Source: Bryobacteraceae bacterium (GTDB lineage Bacteria > Acidobacteriota > Terriglobia > Bryobacterales > Bryobacteraceae). From it: DNA of 61,682 nt. The DNA lies in assembly GCA_019187195.1 (NCBI GenBank), contig JABAQT010000019.1, positions 1 through 61,682 of the forward strand, given 5' to 3'. The translations under genes were made by a program, and so were the position numbers. The notes below the pieces were generated by a model, which saw nothing but the letters and a program-made list of their open reading frames with translations, did no database searches and had not been told where the DNA came from. Shown here in pieces: positions 17,626-24,713 of the stretch (positions are counted from its first letter, which is position 1; the number at the start of each line of letters is the position of its first letter).

Positions 17626-19197
17626 ATGTCCAATTTCGCAACGCGAATCAAGCTATTTCTGGCGTTCAGCGCGATTCCCGCTTACGCCGCTACCTGCGAA
17701 AGCCTCACTTCCCTGAAGTTCCACGATGCCACCATCGCTTTGGCGCAGTCCGTGGAAGCGGGGACCTTCACACCACCGGGCGCCACGAATCCTCTAAAGA
17801 ATGTTCCCGCATTCTGCCGCGTTACCGGTGTGATGCGGCCGTCTCCGGAATCAGATATCCGTTTCGAAGTGTGGATGCCGGCCTCGGGATGGAACGGGAA
17901 ATTTCAAGGCGTGGGCAACGGAGGGTTCGCGGGGAGCATTTCGTACGGGGGAATGGCGGCTCCGCTGGCGCGCGGGTACGCCACGGCGTCGACCGACACG
18001 GGGCATAGCGGGAACGATGCGAGTTGGGCGCTGGGACATCGCGAGAAGCTGATCGACTACGGCTACCGGGGCATTCACGAGATGACGGTGAAAGCCAAGG
18101 CGATTGTTGAAGCCTATTATGGAAAGGCCCCATCGAAATCCTACTTCGCCAGTTGCTCGAACGGAGGGAGGCAGGCTTTGATGGAGGCTCAGCGCTACCC
18201 GGGCGATTATGACGGCATCATCTCCGGCGCTCCGGCCAACGCTTTCACGCGGATCGGGATCGGCTTTGTATGGAACCAGCAGGCGCTGCGGAAGGATGCG
18301 GCAAGCTATATACCGCCCGCGAAGCTGAAAACCATCGAATCGGGGGCGCTGGCGGCGTGCGACGCCCGGGACGGCGCCGCGGACGGGTTGATCGAGGATC
18401 CAAGGCAGTGTCACTTCGATCCGGCCGTTCTGCTTTGCAAGGGGCCGGACTCAGTCGATTGCCTGACCGCGCCGCAGGTGGAAACGCTGCGGAAGATCTA
18501 TGAGGGCCCGAAAGACCCCAAGGGCAAGTCCATCTTTCCAGGGTTTGTTCCCGGCGGCGAGACGGGGCGCGGCGGATGGGGAGCGTGGATCGACAACGAA
18601 GAGCCGGAAAAGAGCGCACAGTACTTCTTCGGCACGCAGATGTTCCGGAATATGGTGTTCGAGAATCCGGCCTGGGACTTCAAGACCCTGAATTACGGCA
18701 AGGACGTGGCGCTGATACAGAAGAAGCTGGCTCCGGTTTTGAATGCGACCGACCCGAATCTGAAGCCTTTCGAGGCGCGGGGAGGCAAGTTGATTCTGTA
18801 TCACGGATGGTGCGACGCCGCGCTGACGCCGCTGAACACGATCAACTACTACCAGGAGGTGGTAGCCAAGGTGGGGGCGAGGAAAGCGGAACGGTTTGTG
18901 AGACTCTACATGGTTCCGGGGATGCAGCATTGCGGCGGGGGGCCGGGACCGGACCAATTCTGGGGGAGGGCAGGGAAGCCGGACGCGGGGAATGATCTCA
19001 CGCTGGCGCTCGAGCGGTGGGTGGAGGAAGGCATCGCGCCCACGACGATCACGGCTTCGAAGATCGAGGGGGGAAGGGTTGTGCGCACGCGCCCCTTGTG
19101 CCCGTATCCGCAAGTGGCGCGCTACAAAGGATCGGGCAGCCTGGATGAGGCGGAGAACTTCGCGTGCGTTGCTTCAGGGGCGCCAGGCGCCAAGTAG
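17626..19197 (+). CDS. Secreted tannase/feruloyl esterase family protein
   Basis: A signal peptide (FLAFSAIPAYA) precedes a 500-residue alpha/beta-hydrolase of the tannase family. The nucleophile lies in CSNGGRQALMEAQRYPGDYDG, followed by the family's GIISGAPAN. The acid and base lie in LILYHGWCDAALTP and GMQHCGGGPG. Cysteines flank the Ser and His, as in fungal feruloyl esterases. A calcium-loop-like DARDGAADGLIEDPRQC is also present. These enzymes cleave ester bonds of gallate, ferulate or aromatic esters outside the cell. It could be a substrate of the type II secretion system encoded 0.6 kb downstream. Its end overlaps the convergent DinB-like gene by 24 bases. Confidence 0.9.
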   Translation: MSNFATRIKLFLAFSAIPAYAATCESLTSLKFHDATIALAQSVEAGTFTPPGATNPLKNVPAFCRVTGVMRPSPESDIRFEVWMPASGWNGKFQGVGNGGFAGSISYGGMAAPLARGYATASTDTGHSGNDASWALGHREKLIDYGYRGIHEMTVKAKAIVEAYYGKAPSKSYFASCSNGGRQALMEAQRYPGDYDGIISGAPANAFTRIGIGFVWNQQALRKDAASYIPPAKLKTIESGALAACDARDGAADGLIEDPRQCHFDPAVLLCKGPDSVDCLTAPQVETLRKIYEGPKDPKGKSIFPGFVPGGETGRGGWGAWIDNEEPEKSAQYFFGTQMFRNMVFENPAWDFKTLNYGKDVALIQKKLAPVLNATDPNLKPFEARGGKLILYHGWCDAALTPLNTINYYQEVVAKVGARKAERFVRLYMVPGMQHCGGGPGPDQFWGRAGKPDAGNDLTLALERWVEEGIAPTTITASKIEGGRVVRTRPLCPYPQVARYKGSGSLDEAENFACVASGAPGAK

Positions 19198-19674
19198 TTG
19201 CCGCACGAGCACGATCTGGCCAAGGTGGTACGAATTGTGATCGGCCAGTACGAGGGCTTCGCGCAGCAGCGTCTGCCCGCTGCCCCAGGGAAACGCATGG
19301 TGAAGATCGTGGTCCGGATCGAGCACCAGGGCGGCGAACTCGGTGAGATCGTCTTCACACTGGCGGATGGAATGTTTCCAGTTCCGGGCGCTCGATGGCG
19401 CGGAGGAGGCCGGCCAGTAGCCATCGGGCCACTTCGGCGACACGTAGTCGGCGGACTGGCTGAAGCGCAGGATGTCTTCCTGCGCGATCCGTATGTGCTC
19501 GAGCAGTTCCCAGACGGAGTGGGGGGCGCCGGGCGGGCGGAGACCGGCTTTTTCTAGGGGAAGACGGCCGAGCGCATCTGAGAAGCCGAGGTGCGCATCG
19601 CCGCCCTGGAGCAGATGGACAAGCTGCTCCCGGAGAGGGGCCTGGGGATCGGGCGGTCTCTTCTTGCATGGCAT
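19174..19674 (-). CDS. DinB/YfiT-like four-helix-bundle protein
   Basis: This 166-residue protein has the DinB-superfamily layout of four helices with a potential metal triad from three separated histidines, seen in WELLEHIRIAQEDILRF near the middle and in LVLADHNSYHLGQIVLVRQLLG at the C-terminus. Members are thiol-dependent transferases or remain uncharacterised. The segment PDHDLHHAFPWGSGQTLLREAL is typical of acidobacterial relatives. The ATG is at 19674; no clear ribosome-binding site. The last 24 bases overlap the tannase gene on the other strand. Confidence 0.8.
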   Translation of the reverse strand: MPCKKRPPDPQAPLREQLVHLLQGGDAHLGFSDALGRLPLEKAGLRPPGAPHSVWELLEHIRIAQEDILRFSQSADYVSPKWPDGYWPASSAPSSARNWKHSIRQCEDDLTEFAALVLDPDHDLHHAFPWGSGQTLLREALVLADHNSYHLGQIVLVRQLLGAWRP

Positions 19675-19707
19675 GCTCTTAGACTAACGCCGGCAATGAA
19701 CGGGCAT

Positions 19708-19787
19708 GTTGGGGGGTACCCAACCACCCGCCCGCTTGTTATCATCCGCCGCATAATAAAGAAAGACCGGGCGCAGCCGTCTTTTTT
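19708..19787 (+). promoter_or_regulatory. Two hairpins, the second with a T-run, ahead of the sigma-factor gene
   Basis: GTTGGG (19708-19713) and CCCAAC (19719-19724) form a hairpin with a 5-base loop. AAAGAC (19762-19767) and GTCTTT (19779-19784) form a second, directly followed by more T residues (six T in total, 19782-19787), which resembles an intrinsic terminator. No plus-strand gene ends just upstream (the tannase stops about 0.5 kb earlier). It may therefore be a leader attenuator of the sigma-factor/secretion operon or the end of a read-through transcript. No good promoter was identified. Confidence 0.35.
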
Positions 19788-19828
19788 CGCGCACGCGGCG
19801 TCTTATCGACTGGAGCAGGCAAAGCTTT

Positions 19829-20371
19829 TTGATCTTCCGGGAAGTCGAGGATCGCGACCTGATATTGCGGGCGCGGCGCGGGAGCGTCGAAGCCTACAAT
19901 CTTCTCGTCTCCCGCTGGGAAAAGCGTATTTATAACTACCTGTTGCGGTTAACCGGGAACCGGGATGATTCGATGGACTTGAGCCAGGATGTGTTCTTGA
20001 AGGCGTACCAGGGCCTCGGCAAGCTCGAGGATCCGGCGAAATTCGGTTCCTGGCTATTCCGGATCGCGCACAACGAGGCTTACTCGCTGTTGCGCAAGCC
20101 GAAATCCGAAGGCGAGCCGGGGGAGCCGAAGCAGGCCGCGGCGGGATGGGGCACGCTGCTTCCCATCGAAACGTCGCTTGCCGTCGAGCGCGCTCTCGGC
20201 CGGCTGACGGAAGATCAACGCGAAGCCGTTCTGTTGAAGGTGTACCAGGGATTCAAGTTCGAGGAGATCGCCGAAGTGCTGGACACGCCGGTTTCGACCG
20301 TGAAATCGCGCGTGTATACGGCGCTCGAGACGCTCAAGGAAATCCTGGCGCCTGTGCGGAGTACCCCATGA
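19829..20371 (+). CDS. ECF-like RNA polymerase sigma factor
   Basis: The 180-residue protein has sigma region 2 (AYNLLVSRWEKRIYNYLLRL..DLSQDVFLKAYQGL..FGSWLFRIAHNEAYSLLR) and region 4 (LTEDQREAVLLKVYQGFKFEEIAEVLDTPVSTVKSRVYTALETLKEIL) and nothing else, which is the ECF layout. The start is TTG at 19829; no better upstream codon was seen, and the ribosome-binding site is weak. The stop overlaps the next start as ATGA. The gene is the first of a chain with an anti-sigma factor, a hypothetical protein and gspE, so it probably controls, or is controlled with, type II secretion. Confidence 0.93.
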   Translation: MIFREVEDRDLILRARRGSVEAYNLLVSRWEKRIYNYLLRLTGNRDDSMDLSQDVFLKAYQGLGKLEDPAKFGSWLFRIAHNEAYSLLRKPKSEGEPGEPKQAAAGWGTLLPIETSLAVERALGRLTEDQREAVLLKVYQGFKFEEIAEVLDTPVSTVKSRVYTALETLKEILAPVRSTP

Positions 20372-20961
20372 AAGCACCCGATCTCGAAGCATACATCCTC
20401 GGCGAACTCACCGCGGCCGAACGTATCGAGGTGGAACGCCACCTTGCCACCCATCCCGAAGCCGCGGCGGAAGTGGAGCGGCTCGCACTGGTTATGGGAG
20501 CGCTGCGGCGGCTGCCGGAAGAGGAGCCGCCGCGGCGCATCGCTTTCGTCTCCGATAAAGTCTTCGAGCCGAATTGGCTGCAACGATTCTGGAATCCGGC
20601 TCCCAGGCTGGCGTTGGGCTGCTCGGCGATGCTGTCGGCGGCCATCCTGGCGCACGGCGTGCTTGCACGTCCGGGGAAGCCAGCCGTGGCGGTGAATCCG
20701 GTTGAGATCTCACGGCAGGTGGAAGCCGAAGTCGGGAAGCGGCTGGAGGCCGCCGTCGCGAAGTCGGTGACGCGGGTGAGGGCGGAAGAAGAGGGCAAGT
20801 CGCGAGTGTTGGTCCGGACGGCGCTCGATGAGGCGGAGAAGCGTTTCGCGCTGGCGCGCGAGGCCGACCGCGCCACCGTGGACGCGAACTTCGAACTGTT
20901 GCGTAAGCAGATGAACCGCATGGTTTACCTCGCGAGCAACCAGGAAGGAGCGGGCAAATGA
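20368..20961 (+). CDS. Membrane-anchored anti-sigma factor
   Basis: This 197-residue protein starts with an anti-sigma-like helical domain (LEAYILGELTAAERIEVERHLATHPEAAAEVERL). It lacks the HxxxCxxC zinc site of the usual zf-HC2 domain. One membrane helix (about 65-88, ALGCSAMLSAAILAHGVLA) and a charged periplasmic coiled coil follow. The ATG overlaps the sigma-factor stop by 4 bases, the standard layout for a cognate pair. It would hold the sigma factor at the membrane until a signal acts on the periplasmic part. The last codon overlaps the next gene (ATGA). Confidence 0.82.
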   Translation: MKAPDLEAYILGELTAAERIEVERHLATHPEAAAEVERLALVMGALRRLPEEEPPRRIAFVSDKVFEPNWLQRFWNPAPRLALGCSAMLSAAILAHGVLARPGKPAVAVNPVEISRQVEAEVGKRLEAAVAKSVTRVRAEEEGKSRVLVRTALDEAEKRFALAREADRATVDANFELLRKQMNRMVYLASNQEGAGK

Positions 20962-21503
20962 AACGCCTGCTGGTGATCGCGGTTACCGCGGCCGTTTCTC
21001 TGTGCGCGACGGGCCGCGCCAGGCTGACGCGCGCCTCGATTGCGGCGGTGGAAAAGAGCTTCGACCATCGTCTGGAGCGTGAAGTTCTCGAGGGAGATCC
21101 ATTCCTGTTGCTCGGCATGACGAGGGGCGTATATGTGGAGGGCTTCGGCATTGTCTACTCGGCCGAGGTGGACCTGGCTCCCGTCCCCGGGATCAGCCCG
21201 TTCCATCAGCAGATGACCAAGGCCGACTGGCTGAGGGTCCGCCAGAAAAAACTGCAGCGCCTGCCGCTGCTGCGGACGGCCATGAAGCAGATGCTGCTCG
21301 ATTCGGCGGCCACTCATGAGGGTCTGGATCCGGACGAACAGATGGCGCTCGGCATTTCGCTGACGCGGCATCCGGGCGAGGATAGCTCAGGAATCCCGGC
21401 GCAGATCGTCATGCAGGCTTATAAGAAGAATCTGCTCGAGATCTCGACGGGCAAGCGCGATCGCCTACAACTCGATTCGGTTCTCAAGATTCAGGAATAC
21501 TAG
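20958..21503 (+). CDS. Hypothetical secreted protein of the sigma/secretion operon
   Basis: No family was recognised for this 181-residue protein. It begins with a short hydrophobic signal (LLVIAVTAAVSLCATG). The rest is mixed helix and strand, with VEKSFDHRLEREVLEGDPFLLLGMTRGVYVEGFGIVYSAEVDL as the most conserved-looking stretch. It overlaps the anti-sigma gene by 4 bases, and gspE follows with no gap (stop TAG at 21501-21503, ATG at 21504). Position suggests a periplasmic partner of the anti-sigma factor or of secretion. That is inference from context only. Confidence 0.7.
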   Translation: MKRLLVIAVTAAVSLCATGRARLTRASIAAVEKSFDHRLEREVLEGDPFLLLGMTRGVYVEGFGIVYSAEVDLAPVPGISPFHQQMTKADWLRVRQKKLQRLPLLRTAMKQMLLDSAATHEGLDPDEQMALGISLTRHPGEDSSGIPAQIVMQAYKKNLLEISTGKRDRLQLDSVLKIQEY

Positions 21504-23138
21504 ATGCGGCTTGGCGAAATGCTGCTGTCGCGGAAGCTCATCTCCGCCGAGGAACTGGACCGGGCGCTCGAGATCCAGCGGGAACGAGGGGAAAAAATCG
21601 GCAAGATTCTGGTGGATCTTGGTTTTCTGGCGACACGCGACATGCTTGGGTGTCTCAGCGAGCAACTCGGGGTGCCGCTGGCGGCGATAGATGGACCGCC
21701 GCCGGCAGTTCCGGAAACCGAGACGCTGGCGCCGCGGTTCCTGCGGCAGTGCAAGGCGATTCCGCTCGGCATGAGCGATTCCTCGCTGCGGCTGGCAATG
21801 GCGGACCCGCTCGACGTGGAGACGATTCGCGCGGTGGAATCGGTGACGGGGCTGAGGGTGCAACCGGCGCTTGCCAACGAGCAGGAGATTATCGACGCGA
21901 TCGACAAGTATCTGGGCGAACGGGCGCGCACGGAAGGAGAGGCGGAGCCGGTGGCCGCCTCCGAGGAGGATCTCGAGCACCTGCGCGACATGGCGAGCGA
22001 GGCGCCGGTGATCCGCCTGGTGAATACGATGATCGGCACGGCGCTCGAGAAGCGCGCCAGCGACATCCACGTCGAGCCGTTTGAAAAGGAGTTTCGCATC
22101 CGTTTCCGGATTGACGGCGTGCTGCATTCCCAGGATCCTCCTCCGCGGGAGATGAAAGCGGCGATCATTTCCCGCATCAAGCTGATGGCGAAGCTCAACA
22201 TCGCCGAACGGCGTCTGCCGCAGGACGGGCGCATCAAGATCAAGACGCTCGGACGCGAGGTGGACTTGCGTGTTTCGACGCTCCCGACGTTGTATGGCGA
22301 GAGCGTCGTCATGCGTCTGCTCGACCGCTCGGCCGGCGACTTCTACGACCTTCGCAATCTCGGTTTTGACGACCACATGCTGGGGCGGATGGAGTATTTC
22401 ACCGGGCTGCCGCACGGCATTTTTCTGGTAACCGGACCGACCGGCAGCGGCAAGTCCACGACGCTCTATTCCGCGCTGAAGCGGATCAACCAGACGGACA
22501 AGAAGATCATCACGATCGAGGACCCGGTGGAATACCAGATGGACGGAATCAACCAGATTCACGTCAATCCGCAGATCGGGCTGACGTTCGCGAGTGGACT
22601 GCGGCACATAGTGCGGCAGGACCCGGATGTGATCATGGTGGGCGAAATCCGCGACCGGGAGACGGCGGACGTCGCGATACGCGCGGCGCTGACGGGACAC
22701 TTCGTCTTCTCGACGCTGCACACGAACGACGCTCCGAGCGCCATTACGCGGCTGACGGATATGGGCGTCGAGAACTACCTCATAACCTCCTCGCTGGTGG
22801 CGGTGCTGGCGCAGCGGCTGGTGAGGGTGATCTGCCCGCATTGCCGGGTGGCGGCGCGGGAGCTGGTGACGCCGCTTGGGGAGACGATCACCGCGTTCAG
22901 GGGCAAAGGCTGCGAGCGGTGTTTCGGAGTGGGAATGGTGGGGCGCGTGGGGATTTTCGAGATGATGGAACTCAATGACGAGTTGCGGCGGCTCATCATG
23001 GGGAACGCGGACGCGAGCGTGCTGACGGAGGCCGCGCGGCGGAACGGGATGCGGACTTTGCGGGAAGACGGCTGGCTGAAGGTGAAACTGGGGGTGACTA
23101 CCGCGGAGGAAGTGACGCGCGTGACGCAGGAGTTTTGA
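21504..23138 (+). CDS. gspE: Type II secretion assembly ATPase GspE
   Basis: GspE powers pseudopilus assembly from the cytoplasmic face. The 544-residue protein has the N-terminal MshEN/T2SSE-N region, then the core ATPase. Walker A is GPTGSGKSTTLYSAL; ITIEDPVEYQ (Asp box), Walker B-like PDVIMVGEIRDRETA and the histidine box FSTLHTNDAPSA follow. Near the C-terminus lie the zinc cysteine pairs CPHC and CERC, spaced more closely than in many relatives. The ATG at 21504 directly follows the preceding stop. The rest of the gsp genes begin 1.6 kb downstream after an oppositely oriented block. PilB/MshE-type alternatives are possible, but gspF-D synteny supports GspE. Confidence 0.93.
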   Translation: MRLGEMLLSRKLISAEELDRALEIQRERGEKIGKILVDLGFLATRDMLGCLSEQLGVPLAAIDGPPPAVPETETLAPRFLRQCKAIPLGMSDSSLRLAMADPLDVETIRAVESVTGLRVQPALANEQEIIDAIDKYLGERARTEGEAEPVAASEEDLEHLRDMASEAPVIRLVNTMIGTALEKRASDIHVEPFEKEFRIRFRIDGVLHSQDPPPREMKAAIISRIKLMAKLNIAERRLPQDGRIKIKTLGREVDLRVSTLPTLYGESVVMRLLDRSAGDFYDLRNLGFDDHMLGRMEYFTGLPHGIFLVTGPTGSGKSTTLYSALKRINQTDKKIITIEDPVEYQMDGINQIHVNPQIGLTFASGLRHIVRQDPDVIMVGEIRDRETADVAIRAALTGHFVFSTLHTNDAPSAITRLTDMGVENYLITSSLVAVLAQRLVRVICPHCRVAARELVTPLGETITAFRGKGCERCFGVGMVGRVGIFEMMELNDELRRLIMGNADASVLTEAARRNGMRTLREDGWLKVKLGVTTAEEVTRVTQEF

Positions 23139-23170
23139 CGGGAGGGAACTCGCGGCCGAGACGCAAATGA

Positions 23171-23602
23171 TCACCGCGGAGGAAACGCCGTGTTGAGGAG
23201 CGGCGCCATCGCTTCCGGGGTCAGACAGGGGACCCTGGACCCGCGAAATCCTTTGATATCTCTCGAGACGATGGAATCGCAATCCGCCAGCCGTGCGGCC
23301 GCCGCGGTGACCGCATCCTCGAAGTCGGAACAGGGCAACCGCAAAGCCTCCTGAATGACTGTGTTGTCAACGGGCGCGACAGCGAAGAGACTGAGGATCG
23401 CAGAGAGGGTTTTCCTGGCCTCGGCAGTCCCCTTCTCCTTGCGGATAAGGTAGTGGATGGTCGTCACCGCGTGAGCAGACAGCAACCCCTCAACCATTCC
23501 GGACTCAACTGCTGCCCAAACCACAGCGCTAGCCTCAGCGTGGGGTTTCCGATCTAACAGGACATCGAGGATGACATTGACATCGGCGAGGATTTTCTTC
23601 AT
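23171..23602 (-). CDS. PIN-domain toxin, second toxin-antitoxin pair
   Basis: The 143-residue protein has the PIN fold acidic residues Asp7 (ILADVNVILDVLL), Asp93/Asp96 in CSDFEDAVTAAAA and Asp115 in IVSRDIKGF. The middle segment SAHAVTTIHYLIRKEKG is typical of the PIN_3 subgroup of VapC-like RNases. The ATG overlaps the antitoxin stop by 4 bases (ATGA). It lies on the opposite strand between gspE and gspF. All key acidic residues are present, so it is probably active. Confidence 0.85.
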   Translation of the reverse strand: MKKILADVNVILDVLLDRKPHAEASAVVWAAVESGMVEGLLSAHAVTTIHYLIRKEKGTAEARKTLSAILSLFAVAPVDNTVIQEALRLPCSDFEDAVTAAAARLADCDSIVSRDIKGFRGSRVPCLTPEAMAPLLNTAFPPR

Positions 23603-23829
23603 CGATACTTTGTCGCCAGATGTCTCCTGTATTCCTCGATGTCCGCTTTTTTCAGGGAGCCGCGGAGCGCGCGCAGGACCGGCGCATCCCGAGGGGCGGG
23701 GGAAGGCTCTTTGACAAGGGCGGCGAGATACGCTTCGACTATCTCAGACACGGAGAGGCCATACCTCTTTGCGTAGCGCTCCGCCGAAGTGATGACCTTG
23801 TCGTCCACACTCAGTGTGAGCTTCGCCAT
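23599..23829 (-). CDS. Antitoxin of the PIN-domain pair 2 (ribbon-helix-helix type)
   Basis: This 76-residue protein starts MAKLTLSVDDKVITSAERYAKRYG, an RHH-like DNA-binding N-terminus similar to DUF6364/antitoxin families. A C-terminal charged tail (LKKADIEEYRRHLATKYR) for toxin binding follows. The ATG at 23829 is preferred to the GTG two codons upstream because no ribosome-binding site precedes either and a perfect -10 box ends just 6 bases before this ATG. It is the first gene of the pair. Identity rests on size, RHH pattern and the partner gene. Confidence 0.78.
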   Translation of the reverse strand: MAKLTLSVDDKVITSAERYAKRYGLSVSEIVEAYLAALVKEPSPAPRDAPVLRALRGSLKKADIEEYRRHLATKYR

Positions 23830-23835
23830 ATGCAC

Positions 23836-23861
23836 ATTATATCGAGTGAGCTAGTGTACAC
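23836..23861 (-). promoter_or_regulatory. Toxin-antitoxin pair 2 promoter and operator-like palindrome
   Basis: A perfect TATAAT (23841-23836) lies 6 bases before the antitoxin ATG, so the mRNA would be leaderless or nearly so. The palindrome GTGTACAC (23854-23861) sits where the -35 box should be (no TTGACA is visible). That position is suited to autorepression by the RHH antitoxin. Confidence 0.55.
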
Positions 23862-23892
23862 ACGCCGGCCTGCGGAGGCCGCCGCGCACGAG

Positions 23893-24576
23893 TCAATCCT
23901 TCTTGGCCGGGCCTTTCTTCAGCAGCACGCTTTTTCCGTAGGGGCGCTGGTATGCCACGAAGTATCTATCGTCGAATACGCCGAAGTGTTGGGCGGGGTA
24001 GAAGCCGATGGCCGCCATCCACGAATCGACGTCGGGCTGGTTCAACCACATCCAATCCGGTGAGTCCTCGCGGTTCTTTTCGATCACCACGACGCGGCCA
24101 TCCGGCGCGAGGTACCGCGCGGTTGCGTTCAGATAGGCCTGGCGGTGTTCGATCATGTGCAGGACGCGGTGAAAGAAGGCCACGTCCGCGTTCTTCACGG
24201 GCAGTTTGGGATCGTCAAACTCGCCGAGGACGGTACGGACGTTGGAGACGCCGGCTTCCTTGGCGCGGGCAGCCACGTGATCGAGCATCGCCTGATCGAT
24301 ATCCACCGCGTACAGGATCCCATTGGGCGCGATCGCCTTGGCCATGGGAATGGAGAATGATCCGCTGCCCGAGCCGATGTCGGCGACGATCATTCCGGGT
24401 TTGAGTTCGAGTTTGGCGATGACCTCATCGACTTTCAGGACGCGGTGCGGATTGTCCATCGCCGCGATGTACTTATCAGCGGGCGGTTGGGCAAGTTGCC
24501 AGGCGAAAGCGCCGGCGATGCCGCTCCCCAACAACAGACAGATGACTCGAGTTCCCGGTTTTCCCCTGTATTTCAT
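23893..24576 (-). CDS. Secreted or membrane-anchored class I SAM-dependent methyltransferase-like protein
   Basis: A hydrophobic N-terminal segment (VICLLLGSGIAGAFAWQ) precedes a Rossmann methyltransferase core. Motif I is VADIGSGSGSFSIPMAK, followed by LYAVDIDQAMLDHV, VRTVLGEFDDPKLPVKNADVAFFHRVLHMIEH and GRVVVIEKN. Such N-terminally anchored methyltransferases are common in acidobacteria, but the substrate is not known. The ATG at 24576 is chosen over a GTG at 24588 because AGGAG sits 5 bases before it. The length is 227 residues. It lies between the toxin-antitoxin pair and gspF, all on the opposite strand to the secretion genes. Confidence 0.82.
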   Translation of the reverse strand: MKYRGKPGTRVICLLLGSGIAGAFAWQLAQPPADKYIAAMDNPHRVLKVDEVIAKLELKPGMIVADIGSGSGSFSIPMAKAIAPNGILYAVDIDQAMLDHVAARAKEAGVSNVRTVLGEFDDPKLPVKNADVAFFHRVLHMIEHRQAYLNATARYLAPDGRVVVIEKNREDSPDWMWLNQPDVDSWMAAIGFYPAQHFGVFDDRYFVAYQRPYGKSVLLKKGPAKKD

Positions 24577-24615
24577 TTCACTCCTCACGGACAGCGGTTC
24601 CTCTTAGCAGGTTTG

Positions 24616-24621
24616 ATTATA
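24616..24621 (-). promoter_or_regulatory. -10 box of the methyltransferase gene
   Basis: A perfect TATAAT read on the minus strand lies about 40 bases before the ATG at 24576. No good -35 box was found at 16-18 bases. The same 125-base gap must also hold any separate promoter for gspF, which was not identified. Confidence 0.45.
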
Positions 24622-24713
24622 CACTCGGCAATGGCTTGCGGATCGCTTCGACTTTTTCCCATCCACCGCCGTCTTACCAACTGTGACGAGGAACTCCCTG
24701 CCGGAGCCATGCG

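Noticed and set aside
21465..23282. A 605-codon minus-strand open frame across gspE
   Set aside because: It is His/Arg/Pro-rich and opposite a certain ATPase gene; no family pattern.
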